DNA from: Salvia splendens
Taxonomy: Eukaryota > Streptophyta > Magnoliopsida > Lamiales > Lamiaceae
Direction of reading: 5' to 3'
Assembly (NCBI RefSeq): GCF_004379255.2
Contig: NC_056042.1
Location: 13,439,901-13,503,900, forward strand
DNA length: 64,000 nucleotides
Position numbers and translations under genes: made by a program. Below are positions 1 through 11,005 of this stretch, piece after piece. Positions within the stretch are counted from its first letter, which is position 1. Every line of letters begins with the position of its first letter. The notes under the pieces are model-generated. The model was not told the origin of the DNA, did not search any database, and saw nothing but the letters and a program-made list of their open reading frames with translations.

Positions 1-464
1 CTCAACTCAATTTGGTCGATAGATCTCGGATGACTCCCGAGCAACTTGATTCACATTTGGCAATAATAAGGGGTCTCCGAAAAATATTAGGGATAGGGCC
101 AGAGGACTAGTCTTCCACGGGGTATTTTTAATTATGTAATTTTTATTTTTTAGGATTTTAATATTTAAGAATTTAATTATGTAATTTTTAATTTTTAGGA
201 TTTTAATGATGTACTTTTTTTTTATTTTTTTTTTGTAATTTGTAATAATATTCCAGGTATTTTTAATGCATTTTAATATTGTGGAAATGTTTTTATTTAA
301 ATTGAATAATAGAATGGTAGGGCCCTTGAGCATGTCCTTGCGGAAGAACATGAATGTGGGTGTTGTGCTCTTGGGTAAGAGCAGGGGGTAAAAAATTAAT
401 AAAAGTGGGTCCGGGCCCATTTCCGTGCTCTTGCCTAAGAGTATGGATGGGGATGATCTGATGA
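1..464 (-). mobile_element. PIF/Harbinger-like MITE, partial
   Basis: This stretch is the reverse-complement relative of the element at 18,800-19,080: both share the blocks GTGCTCTTGCCTAAGAG, TGTTGTGCTC and CCTTGCGG and the same AT-rich tail of repeated 'aggattttaat' units. The end near 464 resembles the terminus GAGCATCC seen on intact relatives at 15,576 and 24,246, but is degenerate. The other end is not resolved and may lie outside the window. It is non-coding; the short open frames here are low-complexity. Confidence 0.5.
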
Positions 465-703
465 GCCTCGACTCGCCACAGTCGAGCCCGGTGAAGAAGC
501 ATGGCTTGGTGAATGATATATTTTATTTTTTGATAAATTAAATATTTTAAGAAGGGGTTGATTCATTCAATACATGTTAAATTGGCGCTGACCATTAACA
601 ATTGATGACTCTGTCCAAAATGGCCTAAATTCGGTCTGTTTTCATTTGTTCAGGATGTAATAATTCAAAAGATAACGTTATGAATCAAAATCATAAAAAT
701 ATA

Positions 704-965
704 CTCCCTCAGTCCGGCTAAGATAACACCTTTCTTAATCGGAATGGAATTTAAGGAATTGTTGGTAATGTGTTTAATTAGAGAGAGAAAAAGTGGGTGT
801 AAGTATTAAATGGAGAGAAAAAGAGAGTTGAATATTTAATTGAGAAGAGAAAAAGGGGTAGAGTGTACTAATTAGAAAGAGACGGTTCTAAAAATAGAAA
901 TGTATCATTTTATTTGGGATAAACATTAAAAAGAATGAGTGTCATCTTAAGTGGGACAGAGGGAG
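704..965. mobile_element. Stowaway-like MITE
   Basis: The ends CTCCCTCAGTCCGGCTAAGA and (reverse complement) CTCCCTCTGTCCCACTTAAG form terminal inverted repeats of Tc1/mariner Stowaway type, flanked by TA at 702-703 and 966-967. The duplicate copy near 14,170 lacks the element and has a single TA there, so the insertion site is confirmed by an empty paralogous site. Confidence 0.85.
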
Positions 966-1242
966 TACGTCAAGAAGCTCTGAACATGGTCACATATTCA
1001 TACCATAGCCATCAATTGTTGGCGAATGAGCATATCACGGTTGTGTCGAGCAAGTAGAAGGTTAAGGTAATCAACAATCAAACACTATGACAAGTTATAT
1101 AAGTTTTTTAGTAATATACAGAGTACTAATTATTTTATTCTTTTTATGTTTCGACACAGTGCATCTGGAGCTAACATTATTGAAAAGAAAAGTAGAAGTC
1201 TTACCTATATCATGCATTTTTTTTTCTTTTTTACTAATATAT

Positions 1243-2395
1243 ATGTATTTATAATATTGTCTGGTTATACCTAATGTAGTTCCGATATAATGTTTCTATC
1301 ATTGTAGAAAAGTGGATTTTGGCCTCCTTAGGGCTTAAATAGTGAAATTGGAAGCATTATTTTATAAAAAAGATAGTTGCCGACGAATCTATTGAGCTTT
1401 TAATACATGTCATGGATGACAGAGTTTTTGAAGATCAATGGATCAAATTTCTTATTAATTGGAGAACACCGGATACAAAGCTAAAATTTTTGCATCTCCA
1501 TATAATCATCATTTTATTTAAGCTATGAACTCACTTTATTTCTGTACCTGATATTATTAGAATACAACTAAGAGAAAAAAAAAACTTGAGCTAAAAAGGT
1601 AATGAATCAAAGAATATGATAAAAGTCATTTGTGCAAGTTAAAGCCAAATCGACAATATTTCTTTCTTACATATTTAATTTATAATTATTTTTTACAATA
1701 TATTAGTAACCTAACAATGTACATAGGAACAAGGACGATGCTCAAATTGTGTTCAACTATTTAGTTTATGTTTTGTTTCTTCGAATGGAAACCCAAGTGA
1801 TGCTATCTCAAGTAAAATTGTATGTGTCATTCAAAGTAACAAAATACGAACGAAACAGTTGAACACGAGTTGGATATCGTCCTTGTTCCTTTGTCTATGA
1901 ATATAGATATTGTTAGATTACTAATGTATTGTAAAAACAATAATAAAATTAAATATAGTATATATAATAAAGAAAATACTACCAATTTGGCTTTCACTTG
2001 CGCAGGTGACGTTTTTACTATTTTTTTATTTTTGATTCACTACTTTTTTCGGCTCAAATTTTAGTTTCTCATACTTGTACTCTAATAGCAAATAAAAAAA
2101 TAACTGAATTCATAGCTTAAATGAAACGATTATTTTATGGAGATATTAAATATACCTTGGCATCTTTTGTTCTCCAATAAACAAAAGTTTGATTTATTGA
2201 TATTCAAAATTTCTATTATCCATGTCATGTATAAAATGCTAAATAGGTACGTCGGCCTAATATTTTGTTTTTAAATAATGCTTCCAATTTCTCCATTCAA
2301 GCATGATGGAGGCCAAAACCCACTTCTCGGCAATGATTGGACATCGATTCGTAACTAAATTACACAAAGCCAACCAATATTAAAATTATGTACTT
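1243..2395. repeat. Near-palindrome of about 1.15 kb, copy 1
   Basis: The two halves are inverted copies around an axis near 1,815. For example GAAGCATTAT at 1,351 matches ATAATGCTTC at 2,275, AACAAGGACGAT near 1,728 matches ATCGTCCTTGTT near 1,877, and CCAAATCGACAATATT matches the inverse of the segment around 1,980. Arms are diverged and contain small indels. It has no coding signal. It could be an old foldback transposon. Confidence 0.7.
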
Positions 2396-2469
2396 ATAAT
2401 TGAAAAACATGTAGTCATTAATATAGGTAGAATTAGTCCAAAAGGATAAAAAAGGCATGATAAATTATA

Positions 2470-2673
2470 CTCCCCTCCGTCAACAAAAAATACACTAGTT
2501 TTACCTTTTTTGGGGTGTCCACCAAAATTAGACTAAGTCTAGAAATGGAAACTTTTCAACCAATACTAACACTCATTCCACTATCTTTTCCCCCTCATTT
2601 GTTTTACTTTACTAATTATACATTAAAACCAAGGTCGTTTATAATCTTGTCTATTTTTCATGGACGGAGGGAG
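2470..2673. mobile_element. Stowaway-like MITE
   Basis: The ends are CTCCCCTCCGTCAACAAAAA and, inverted, CTCCCTCCGTCCATGAAAAA, with TA on both sides (2,468-2,469 and 2,674-2,675). It is 204 bp and non-coding. The second duplication copy lacks both this element and about 70 bp upstream of it. Confidence 0.7.
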
Positions 2674-2675
2674 TA

Positions 2676-3735
2676 TGACCTTAGCTTTGTTAAAATGTTA
2701 TTACCTTTCCAACATCGAGCATCTCAACTTTTTTCCCTCCTTGGCATAGCGTGCCAATTATTAACATCTATCGGATAATAGTTGCCATTTCTTGCGATCA
2801 AACCTAAGAAATGACAAAGCTTACTTTTCTCTCCACTTATAGGTTGACCAAACTCCTTATATTCAACAGATATGGAGTAAGTTTGAAGGACGACCCATAA
2901 GCCTCTACATTCCTTTTCAATAATGTTAGCTCGAAATACACTCCCTTGGAATATAAAAAGAATAATATGATTAGTCTATTATTAAAAAGCTTATGGTATA
3001 TAACTTATCATTTGTTTGAACATTACCTTATCATCTTCTTGTTCGACACCAACACTTTGCATCCTATTTCGCCAACAAATTCAAATCTAATTCCATTTTA
3101 CAGAATAACCATCCTTATCTATTGAACATGAGCATGTCCTATCCAATATTATTTTTTTTTATCTTTATTAGTTGTCAACCTTTGTCTAGTCAATCCGTTA
3201 AATAAAAAATATACAAATTTTTTTTGTATACATTGAAATTCAAGGTCTCTATCTGAATTAAATTTTGTATAGTTATATTTGTTGCAAAAAGGTTGTTGAA
3301 AATGGAGAAAAAAAGGGCGGAGAAAACTACCGAGAAACCACCATGAATTGAGAAAAACCGCTCGAAGAAGAAAGATAGGGAAAGGAGAGAAAAAAGGAGA
3401 AATATCGACTACATTTTTGGTAAATTTGTAACTATTTTTGAATTGCAAATTACAATGAGGAGCCTTATATATAGGCTTCGGTAAAAGAAAAAAAATTAAC
3501 CAATCAACCTAACTAATTACATTTATTTTCAATTTCAACAAAAGTGGTGATACTTATCAAAGATAATAAAGAAATGGGATATTGACCCTTATTATTACGA
3601 AACTTTTTTAAAATTTGTTTTTCTCGCGAACTTTAATAATTGTTTAATTTTTCCATCGGCAACAAAATCTGGCAATTTATTTTGTTATTACATCATCACA
3701 TAATATATGGTTTTCATTGAAAAATTATAGTAACT
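2676..3735. other. Non-coding, end of duplication copy 1
   Basis: AT-rich sequence. Up to about 3,200 it is collinear with 19,440-21,340. Around 3,448-3,475 the minus strand has a TATATATAAGGCTCCTCATT-like promoter-type string that could be a relic of an LTR, but no LTR ends are visible. From about 3,560 it is one arm of an inverted repeat that continues on the far side of the copia element (11,006-11,270). Confidence 0.4.
3560..3735. repeat. Left arm of inverted repeat interrupted by copia
   Basis: The reverse complement of this arm contains GGAAAAATTAAACAATTATT and AATATCCCATTTCTTTATTA. The right side of the copia element has GGAAAAATTAAACAACTACT (11,142 on) and AATATCCCAAAATAAAGGAG (about 11,249 on). 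The copia element therefore appears to lie in the middle of an older inverted-repeat element. Confidence 0.5.
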
Positions 3736-4107
3736 GTTGGTTTCTGGGGATTACAAGAGATATAACCGGGCGTAATACAACCCAAAAGAAAGAATACAAA
3801 AGGAGAACCTGAACTTAAAATTACAACGGAAAATCGAAACAACTAAACCGTGAATTAGCCGAGTCGAGGAGGCCTCTTCCCGCAAGACGAGATACGCCCC
3901 GGTAGTGCTATCGGTTTGGCATGTCGTCCCCAAAGGTAAAACGACTACGTCTCTGGTGAAGCAGCACCGCAATCAACAGAGCTCCGGCGAACTGGATGGA
4001 GGAGAGGGCAGAGCTTTCGACAGAAAAAACAATGCAGAGAGAGGGAGAGAGCTTATGAATGCAGAGAATGCTTGTTTGTTTGTAGTAATGCAGTGGTATG
4101 GCTAGCC

Positions 4108-4115
4108 TATTTATA
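4108..4115 (-). promoter_or_regulatory. LTR TATA box (3' LTR copy)
   Basis: On the minus strand this reads CCTATAAATAGGC, a good plant TATA box. About 30-40 bases downstream the sequence becomes ACTACAAACAAACAAG, a plausible transcript start region. The same box is in the 5' LTR at 10,281. Confidence 0.6.
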
Positions 4116-4372
4116 GGCCAAGCCACCATGCAGGGTCAACCAAGCCATTGAAGGCTCATCATGGCAGATTTGTAACCGTCGTCGGTTACAAGCGTGTGGC
4201 AGGAGTGTGCCTTTCGCGTGTGGAGCGTGTGGATTTCTTATGTGGCAGCCGTGACTGTGTCTCGCTTGACCATGTGTCAAGCCACTTGGACTGCTAACTC
4301 GGCGGTGGTCTAAAAAGATTAGTTTGGGCCAAGCACCAAGCCCAAAGACCACCCAAAGACCAATTCCCAAGA

Positions 4373-4500
4373 TCCAAGTCCAAGTCCAAGTCCAAGTCCA
4401 AGATCAAGATCAAGATCAAGATCAAAATCAAGATCAAGATCGGGATCGGGATCGGGCCAGGGCACGGGCTCAGGCAGGCCGGCGGCGGCGGCGGCGCGCG
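4373..4500. repeat. Hexanucleotide arrays and (CGG)n in the LTR
   Basis: Successive arrays of CAAGTC, CAAGAT and GATCGG are followed by a GC-rich stretch ending in (CGG)n. The other LTR (10,535-10,640) has far fewer CAAGAT units and a longer GC-rich stretch. The open frames across this region are products of these short repeats. Confidence 0.85.
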
Positions 4501-4852
4501 TGTTGGCTCTTTCACCCATCTTGATCCACTATAATTATTAAGTAAGATAAAGTCACTTAATTTAAACACATTAAAATATGCGTTAATCCTCCAATGTTGG
4601 ATAATTAACACTAGTTAATTATTTCCTAAGCTCCAACTTCAAGCTTTAATTAAAAGCTAATTATGCCCAACTTTAATCCACTATTTCTCACTCACCGGAA
4701 ATCGGATTTGAGAAAGTGAATATACTACATTTATCTACGTAAAATGTAGATCGACGCTATGTCATTTAATTTCACAAAATTAAATGTTTCGTCACATTTA
4801 TTATTTGGTCAAAATCCATTGACCGGGCATATTTAATCCATGATTTTTTACA

Positions 4853-4866
4853 ATCCCCCACATGAG
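4853..4866 (-). promoter_or_regulatory. Polypurine tract of the copia element
   Basis: On the minus strand GTGGGGGAT directly precedes the TG of the 3' LTR, the usual place and composition for the plus-strand primer site. Confidence 0.7.
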
Positions 4867-5434
4867 TGGAAATAGCCGAATGCATATGCATGCAGACACA
4901 AGCTCAACCCTCGAGAGGTAAGCATAAGGATAGGTAGTTGGCTTTGAACCTTCCATAGTCGACACCATCGAATACATAGGCGGCTTAGTAGCGCGATGCT
5001 TTGAACTAATCCCCCACGGCGTGCACCGAGACAATGGTGTTAACGCTTAAACACCTCAACCTCATCCGTTCTCACGTTTTGTGCCCGTTGCGGTCTTGGA
5101 CCCCACTTTGGATTCTTAAGTGCGTTTTATGAAGCGACCACACTTCACACTTACATAGGTGATTCTTAGTCAAGTACCTTGCCGTACTTGGTCTCTTTGA
5201 GAAGTCCATCTCTTTGAGATATTTAAGAACCATTAAAAGTCATAGACTTAGCTTGTACCACTAGGCAAGTTCTCCAACACTCTATTGCTCTCTAGGGAAT
5301 AGATATAGTTGAGTGTTTCTCATGAACTCTCATAGCTTAGTTGTCCCTTTGAACCAAGTTCTTGGGATCTCCAGTCATCATGGTTGGGTTACCACTATGA
5401 TAATTCTTTAGTTTGTGGATTTCAAACCCATTCC
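4867..5434 (-). other. copia 3' untranslated region
   Basis: Between the RNase H stop and the polypurine tract. I see no coding signal. After the first stop at 5,435-5,437 the same frame continues for a few codons (GMGLKSTN) to a second stop, which resembles the normal C-terminal tail of related polyproteins, so the first stop is probably a mutation. Confidence 0.6.
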
Positions 5435-6850
5435 CTATAGCAACTTATTCATTTGATCACAGTTTAACCCTTTGGTTAGCGGGTCCGCTAGATTATCTAT
5501 TGACTTCACATAGTCAATTGTAATCACCCCTGTTGTGATCAAATGTCTCACGGTGTTATGTCGTCGACGTATATGTCGAGACTTACCATTATAGAAACCA
5601 TTGTTTGCCCTTCCAATAGCCGCTTGGCTATCGCAGTGGATCAGCACTGGTGGCACTGGCTTAGACCAACATGGAATATCTTCAAGGAAGTTCTTAAGCC
5701 ACTCGGCTTCCTCACCAGCCTTATCTAAGGCAATGAACTCCGATTCCATTGTTGATCGGGCTATACATGTCTGTTTTGTAGATTTCCACGATACAGCACC
5801 ACCCCCAATTGTAAATACGTATCCACTTGTTGAAAGTGAGTTTCTATTATCAAATATCCAGTTCGCATCACAGTATCCTTCAAGTACCGGGGGGTATCTC
5901 GAGAAGTGTAGCCCATGATTTTGAGTATGTTTTAAATATCTCAAAACCCTCACAAGAGCTCTCCAATGCTCTTTGCTAGGATTGCTCATGTAACGACTCA
6001 ACTTGTTCACGGCACAAGCAATGTCAGGTCGAGTGCAATTAGTCAAGTACATAATGCACCCGATGACCCGTGCATACTCTTCTTGTGCAACAGGCTCGCC
6101 TTTGTTTTTGCTCAAGTGAACGTCGAGTTCAATTGGAGTCTTAACTGGCGCGCCATCATAGGCCTTGAATTTATTCAATATCTTCTCAACATAATGTGAT
6201 TGTGTTAAGATGATTCCATCAGACGTTCTTAGAATCTTCATTCCAAGAATTACATCGGCTAGACCCATGTCTTTCATGTCAAAGTTTCTCTTTAACATGG
6301 CCATTGTATCGTTAATTACTTGAGTGTTGCTACCCAAGATTAACATATCGTCAACGTATAGACACACTATAACATGGCCGTTATTAGTGCTCTTGATGTA
6401 GACACATTTGTCGCACTCGTTGATTTTAAACTCATTTGATAACATCACATTATCAAACTTCAAGTGCCATTGCAATGACGCTTGTTTTAATCCATATAGA
6501 GACTTTACGGGCTTGCATACCTTTTTCTCTTGTCCAGGTACTAAAAACCCTTTGGGTTGCTCCATATAAATTTCATCTTCTAATTCACCATTTAGAAACA
6601 CGGTCTTTACATCCATTTGATGAATCTCAAGATTGTGCAATGCAGCAATAGCGAGAAGCACTCGGATAGATGTAATCCTTGTTACAGGTGAATATGTATC
6701 GAAGAAGTCATGTCCTTCCTTTTGTTCAAAACCCACCTTTACTACTAATCGGGCTTTATACTTATCAACTGTTCCATCGGCCTTCAACTTTCTTTTAAGG
6801 ACCCATTTGCATCCTAAAGGTTTAGCACCTTTGGGCAAATCAACCAACAC
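5435..6850 (-). pseudogene. copia reverse transcriptase and RNase H
   Basis: A 471-codon open stretch. The reverse transcriptase part opens with [20 protein letters not shown], contains KARLVVKV and [16 protein letters not shown], and has the catalytic box YVDDML at about residue 167. The RNase H part has the motifs [16 protein letters not shown] and HCDSQAAIG and ends DPLTKGLNC, all typical of Ty1/copia. It would copy element RNA into DNA and remove the RNA strand. It is cut off upstream by an in-frame TAG at 6,851-6,853, where relatives have Trp, and downstream by a TAG at 5,435. No active-site residue looks lost in this stretch, but it cannot be made as part of a polyprotein. Confidence 0.93.
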
Positions 6851-7484
6851 CTACGTGTGGTTTAGCAAAATTGAATCAATTTCGCTTTGAACAGCTTCTC
6901 TCCAATGTAACCCGTCTGGGCCATCGAATGCTACTTTTATAGATGTCGGTTCTTCATCTAACATAAAAACAATGTAGTCAGGACCAAATATTTTTGGTGT
7001 TCTGACTCTATTACCACGTCTTAGTACTGTATCCTTTGGATCGGGCCTTGCACGCTTGCGCGATTCAGGTTCCTCATCCGTTGATTTAGAACTAGTGGCT
7101 TCTTCTTCCACTGGTTTAGAACTAGTGGCTTCTTCAATTCTTGTCTCAGAATTGGTTGAGACTTTTTTCTTGTCTTTGCAAGGAAATGTATTTTCGAGAA
7201 ATACAACATTCCTCGACTCAATTGTTGTTCCTACTGTGATAGTCGATATTTCAGACTTGTGAACAACAAATCGATATGCACTACTGTTAAGTGCATATCC
7301 AATGAAGATGCAATCAACCGTTTTAGGTCCAATTGTAATTTCTTTGGGCCGGAGGAACCATCACCTTTGCCAAACACCCCCACACTTTGAGGTATTTGTA
7401 GGATGGCTTCCTTCCCTTCCACAGCTCATAAGGAGTAACATCTTTTCCTTTGAGAGGAATCTTATTCAAGATATAGTTGGTTGT
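6851..7484 (-). pseudogene. copia integrase C-terminus to RT linker, frameshifted
   Basis: This section joins the integrase core to the reverse transcriptase in three different frames. After a lost G in a G-run near 7,505 the frame carries on as a normal integrase C-terminal region ([34 protein letters not shown]). A second frameshift lies near 7,345-7,355. The last part (ARPDPKDTVLRRGNRVRTP, then GPDGLHWREAVQSEIDSILL) is the linker that precedes the reverse transcriptase in copia elements, ending at TAG 6,851-6,853. Confidence 0.8.
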
Positions 7485-8833
7485 CAAAACAGCTTCCCCC
7501 ACATGTTATGTGGTAATCCTGAAGTCTGAAGCAGTGCATTCATCATCTCTTTTAGAGTTCGTTTTTTGCGTTCTGCAACACCGTTAGATTGTGGTGAATA
7601 TGGAGCAGTTGTTTGATGAATTATACCACTTATGTTGCATAACTCCTCAAACGGGGCTACATATTCGCCTCCTCTATCGCTTCGAATCGTTTTGATTTTA
7701 CAACCAAGTTGATTCTCAACTTCGTTCTTATAATTTTTGAACGATTCTATTGCTTCATCCTTACTTCTTAAAAGATAAATGTAGCAATACCTTGTGCAAT
7801 CATCTATGAAAGTGATAAAGTACTTTTTACCACCTCTAGTTTGCACCATCTTTAAATCACATACATCCGTGTGAATTAATTCAAGGGGTTTTGTGCTTCG
7901 TTCAACTGAGTGAAACGACAACTTAGTCATTTTTGCTTCAAGACAAATTTCACATTTATCTTGGGTATCCACTTCATTAGCCTTTAGTAAATCTAAATTC
8001 ACTAATCTTTTAATGGCTTTTGAATTTACATGTCCCAATCTACAATGCCATAAATTTGAAGACTTAGTCAAATAAGATGAAGTATATGCTTTATTATTAT
8101 TCGCCAATGGCTTTGCAACACTGCGAGTTGCCACACTAAGCTTGAAAAGCCCATCGGTTACATAACCTTTTCCGAGGGATTTTCCAAACTTATACAAAGC
8201 AAACCTATCAGACTCAAATACAAGTTTAAACCCCTTATTAACTAGTATTGATCCTGACACTAGGTTCTTGCAGATGTCAGGGACATGCAGCACATCCTTC
8301 AAAGTGATGGTGACGCCAGACGTCATCATGAGAATCGCGTTGCCAACGCCGAGGATTTCGGACGATGCTTGATTCCCCATGTTGATTTTCCTCCCTTCAA
8401 CAGCCGTGTAGGAGGCAAACTTGCTCCTATCTGAGCAGACATGAGCAGTAGCGTCGGTGTCGATGTACCAGCCACCCTTGTTATCAACAAGGTTAACCTC
8501 TTCAGTGACCACAACAATGAGGTCGTTTTCATCCCAGTCCTTGAACTCCTTCTCAACGACGTGGGCAGCCGGCTTCTTCTTCTTGCTGCGGCAGTCTTTT
8601 GCAAAATGGCCCGGTTTGCCACATTTGTAGCAATCACCTTCAAACTTCTTTGTAGGCTGCTTTCCCTTCCCTTTGTCACTTGGACGATTTGGGCGAGGGC
8701 GTTTGTTGGAGGGACCGCCCCGCTCCAACAGATTGGCTTTGGCTTCAAGTGGGGTGAAGCCCTTAGCCTTTTGGTCGCTTTTGCGCACATCAGCCTCAAT
8801 GCGCAACTTCACGATCAAGTCTTCAAGGGTCAA
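7484..8833 (-). pseudogene. copia zinc knuckle, protease and integrase
   Basis: In order: a CCHC nucleic-acid-binding knuckle, [14 protein letters not shown]; an aspartic protease whose active site reads [12 protein letters not shown], where the family has D-T/S-G, so the catalytic Gly is Asp; an integrase zinc region (HCRLGH then CEIC); and the integrase core with D in IHTDVCD, D in IRSDRGGEY and E in NGVAERKK, the D,D-35-E triad. It is separated from gag by an in-frame TAG at 8,837-8,839 and ends early at a frameshift near 7,505. The protease change alone should block polyprotein processing. Confidence 0.92.
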
Positions 8834-8836
8834 CTG

Positions 8837-9816
8837 CTATCGCTTGTGCTTGAGATAGCTCTTGAAGTCCTTCCAACTAGGAGGAAACTTGTCAATGATC
8901 CTGCACCTTAGGAATTTGTCGGGCAAGGTCATCCCTTTAGCCACTAGTGCGTGGATGATCATTTGGAGCTCTTGGACTTGCTCCATGACAGGTCGAGAAT
9001 CGACCATCTTGTAGTCCATAAATTTGGAAGCTACAACTTGTTCAGTCCCTGCAGCATTATCTATGCTATACTTCTTTTCTAGGTTTTCCCACATTTGTTT
9101 AGATGTGGTTACATTGGAGTATACATTGTAGAGGCTATCATCTAATGCACTTAAAATAAAATTTTTACATAGATAATCCCCTTTTCTCCAAGCTTCATAG
9201 TCCGCCATGACTTCGAGCCTAGTCTCTTGGTCGCTTGACGCAGGCGGCTCATTTTCCGTGAGGAAGTTGGCGACTCCCAATGTTGTCAAGTAGAACAACT
9301 TCTTTTGGTACACCGCTTGAAGTCAGATCCTCCAAACTTTGGTGGTTTCTCGGCAGGTGGCATCATTCTTGGTGCCAAAGGTGCCGCACTTGGTCCATGG
9401 AAGGAACTAATTCCGTTGCCCCCGAAGGAGCCAACAACATGGTTAGGCATAGAGCCCCCACCATTCATGTTGGGCATAGAGCCCGCCATGGTCGTACCAG
9501 CCCCGAAGGGACTAGCACCCGCATGAGACCCGAAGGCCCCAGCATTCGTGTGAGACCCGAAGGTCCCAACACTCGATCCATTAAAGGATCCGAAGAAACC
9601 ACTAAAAGTGGAACCAACCGAACCACCAAAGGTGGAACCAGTGGACGCCCCGAAAGGGTTGTCCAAAACCCATGGGACAGTTGAAGAAGCGGCTGGGAAG
9701 CCGGGGGTTGGCATCATCGAGGGGATCGATGAAGTGTTGACCGGTTCAGTGGTCGCCATGGTGGAGGAAGTGGCGGCGGTGGTGGTGGTAGCAGCGGTGT
9801 TGGATTCAGTCGACAT
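8837..9816 (-). pseudogene. copia gag (capsid)
   Basis: The start is ATG at 9,816 (MSTESNTAAT). The N-terminal third is rich in Ser, Thr, Gly and Phe (GTFGSHTNAGAFGSHAGASP). The capsid domain of UBN2/retrotran_gag type follows, with FLTENEPPASS, YEAWRKGDYLCKNFILSALD, MWENLEKKYS, MEQVQELQMIIHALVAKGM and FPPSWKDFK. One base is missing near 9,310 (the expected Trp codon in FKRW is broken), and an in-frame TAG at 8,837 separates it from the zinc knuckle. In an intact element this forms the particle that packages the RNA. Confidence 0.88.
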
Positions 9817-9907
9817 CTCCAGCAAAGGTGTTAAATGTTTCGAAAGTTTTTAGGTTCAGTTTAGTGTCCAAATTCCTTCAAAAGCAAGTTATATCTCGTC
9901 TTGCGAT

Positions 9908-11005
9908 TGTTGGTTTCTGGGGATTACAAAAGATACAACCGGGCGTAATACAACCCAAAAGAAAGAATACAAAAGGAGAAACTAAACTTAAAATTACAAC
10001 GGAAAATCGAAACAACTAAACCGTGAATTAGCCGACTCGAGGAGGCCTCTTCCTGCAAGACGAGGTACGCCCCGGTAGTGCTCTCGGTTTGGCGTGTCGT
10101 CCCCAAAGGTAAAACGGCTACGTCTCTGGTGAAGCAGCACCGCAATCAACAGAGCTCCGGCGAACTGGATGGAGAAGAGGGCAGAGCTTTCGACAGAAAA
10201 AACAATGCAGAGAGAGGGAGAAAGCTTATGAATGCAGAGAATGCTTGTTTGTGTGTAGTAATGCAATGGTATGGCTAGCCTATTTATAAGCCAAGCCACC
10301 ATGCAGTGTCAACCAAGCCATTGAAGGCTCATCATGGCAGATTCGTAACCGTCGTCGGTTACAGGCGTGTGGCAGGAGTGTGCCTTTCGCATGTGGAGCG
10401 TGTGGATTTCTTATGTGGCAGCCGTGACTGTGCCTCGCTTGACGATGTGTCAAGCCACTTGGACTGCTGACTCGGCGGTGGTCTAAAAAGATTAGTTTGG
10501 GCCAAGCACCAAGCCCAAAGACCACCCAAAGACCAAGATCAAGATCGGGATCGGGATCGGGCCCAGGCCTGGGCCCGCTGCCAGCAGCCCGGGCCCGCGA
10601 GCACGGGCTCGGGCGGGCGGCGGCGGCGGCGGCGGCACGCGCGTGTGCGCGCGTGTGGGCTCTTTCACCCATCTTGGTCCACTATAATTATTAAGTAACA
10701 TAATGTCACTTAATTTAAACACATTAAAATATGTGTTAATCCTCCAATATGGGATAATTAACACTAGTTAATTATTCTCTAAGCTCCAACTTCAAGCTTT
10801 AATTAAAAGCTAATTATGCCTAACTTTAATCCACTATTTCTCACTCACCGGAAATCAGATTTGAGAAAGTGAATATACTACATTTATCTACGTAAAATGT
10901 AGATCGACGCTATGTCATTTAATTTCATAAAATTAAATGTCTCGTCACATTTATTATTTGGTCGAAATCCATTGACCGGGCATATTTAATCCATGATTTT
11001 TTACA
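9908..11005 (-). repeat. 5' LTR of the copia element
   Basis: TG...CA ends at 9,908 and 11,005. On the minus strand it is followed by ATCGCAAGACGAGATATAAC and not by the usual initiator-Met primer site TGGTATCAGAGC. The TATA box is at 10,281-10,288 (minus). Confidence 0.93.
10281..10288 (-). promoter_or_regulatory. LTR TATA box (5' LTR copy)
   Basis: Minus-strand GGCTTATAAATAGGC. This is the copy that would drive the full-length element transcript. Confidence 0.6.

Larger units (their letters stand above)
465..3300 (+). repeat. Segmental duplication, copy 1
   Basis: From about 465 this sequence is collinear with 13,945-21,480, for example the shared block TGGTCACATATTCATACCAT (about 990 and 14,207), the block AGGCCAAAACCCACTT (about 2,311 and 15,487) and TTAGCTTTGTTAAAATGTTA (2,684 and 19,437). 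Insertions differ between copies. I see no gene in it. The 3' limit is soft: similarity fades after about 3,200. The copies flank the copia element and the second lies next to the epimerase gene, so this looks like a local tandem duplication later expanded by transposons. Confidence 0.75.
3736..4852 (-). repeat. 3' LTR of the copia element
   Basis: Starts TGTTGGTTTCTGGGG and ends TTTTTTACA on the plus strand. It matches 9,908-11,005 closely, with roughly one difference in fifteen to twenty bases in the stretches compared by eye. It carries a hexanucleotide array and a (CGG)n run that differ in length from the other LTR. Confidence 0.93.
3736..11005 (-). mobile_element. Ty1/copia LTR retrotransposon, decayed
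   Basis: A 7.27-kb element read on the minus strand, with LTRs 9,908-11,005 (5') and 3,736-4,852 (3'), TG...CA ends, and flanking GTAAC (3,731-3,735) and GTGAC (11,006-11,010), a 5-bp duplication with one mismatch. Internal order on the minus strand is gag, zinc knuckle, protease, integrase, reverse transcriptase, RNase H, which is the copia order. The polyprotein has at least three frameshifts and three stops, so it is inactive. The RT and RNase H sequence resembles the Tork/TNT-like part of copia, but I did not place it more finely. Confidence 0.93.

Noticed and set aside
3149..3448. 99-codon minus-strand frame rich in Phe
   Set aside because: Low-complexity AT/purine-rich sequence, no family match, not kept in the duplicate copy.
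4294..4611. Open frames of Asp-Gln, Asp-Leu or Arg repeats
   Set aside because: They are translations of CAAGTC/CAAGAT/GATCGG arrays inside a copia LTR, open on both strands for that reason.
9280..9684. Plus-strand frame opposite copia gag
   Set aside because: A shadow of the Ser/Gly/Thr-rich gag N-terminus on the minus strand.
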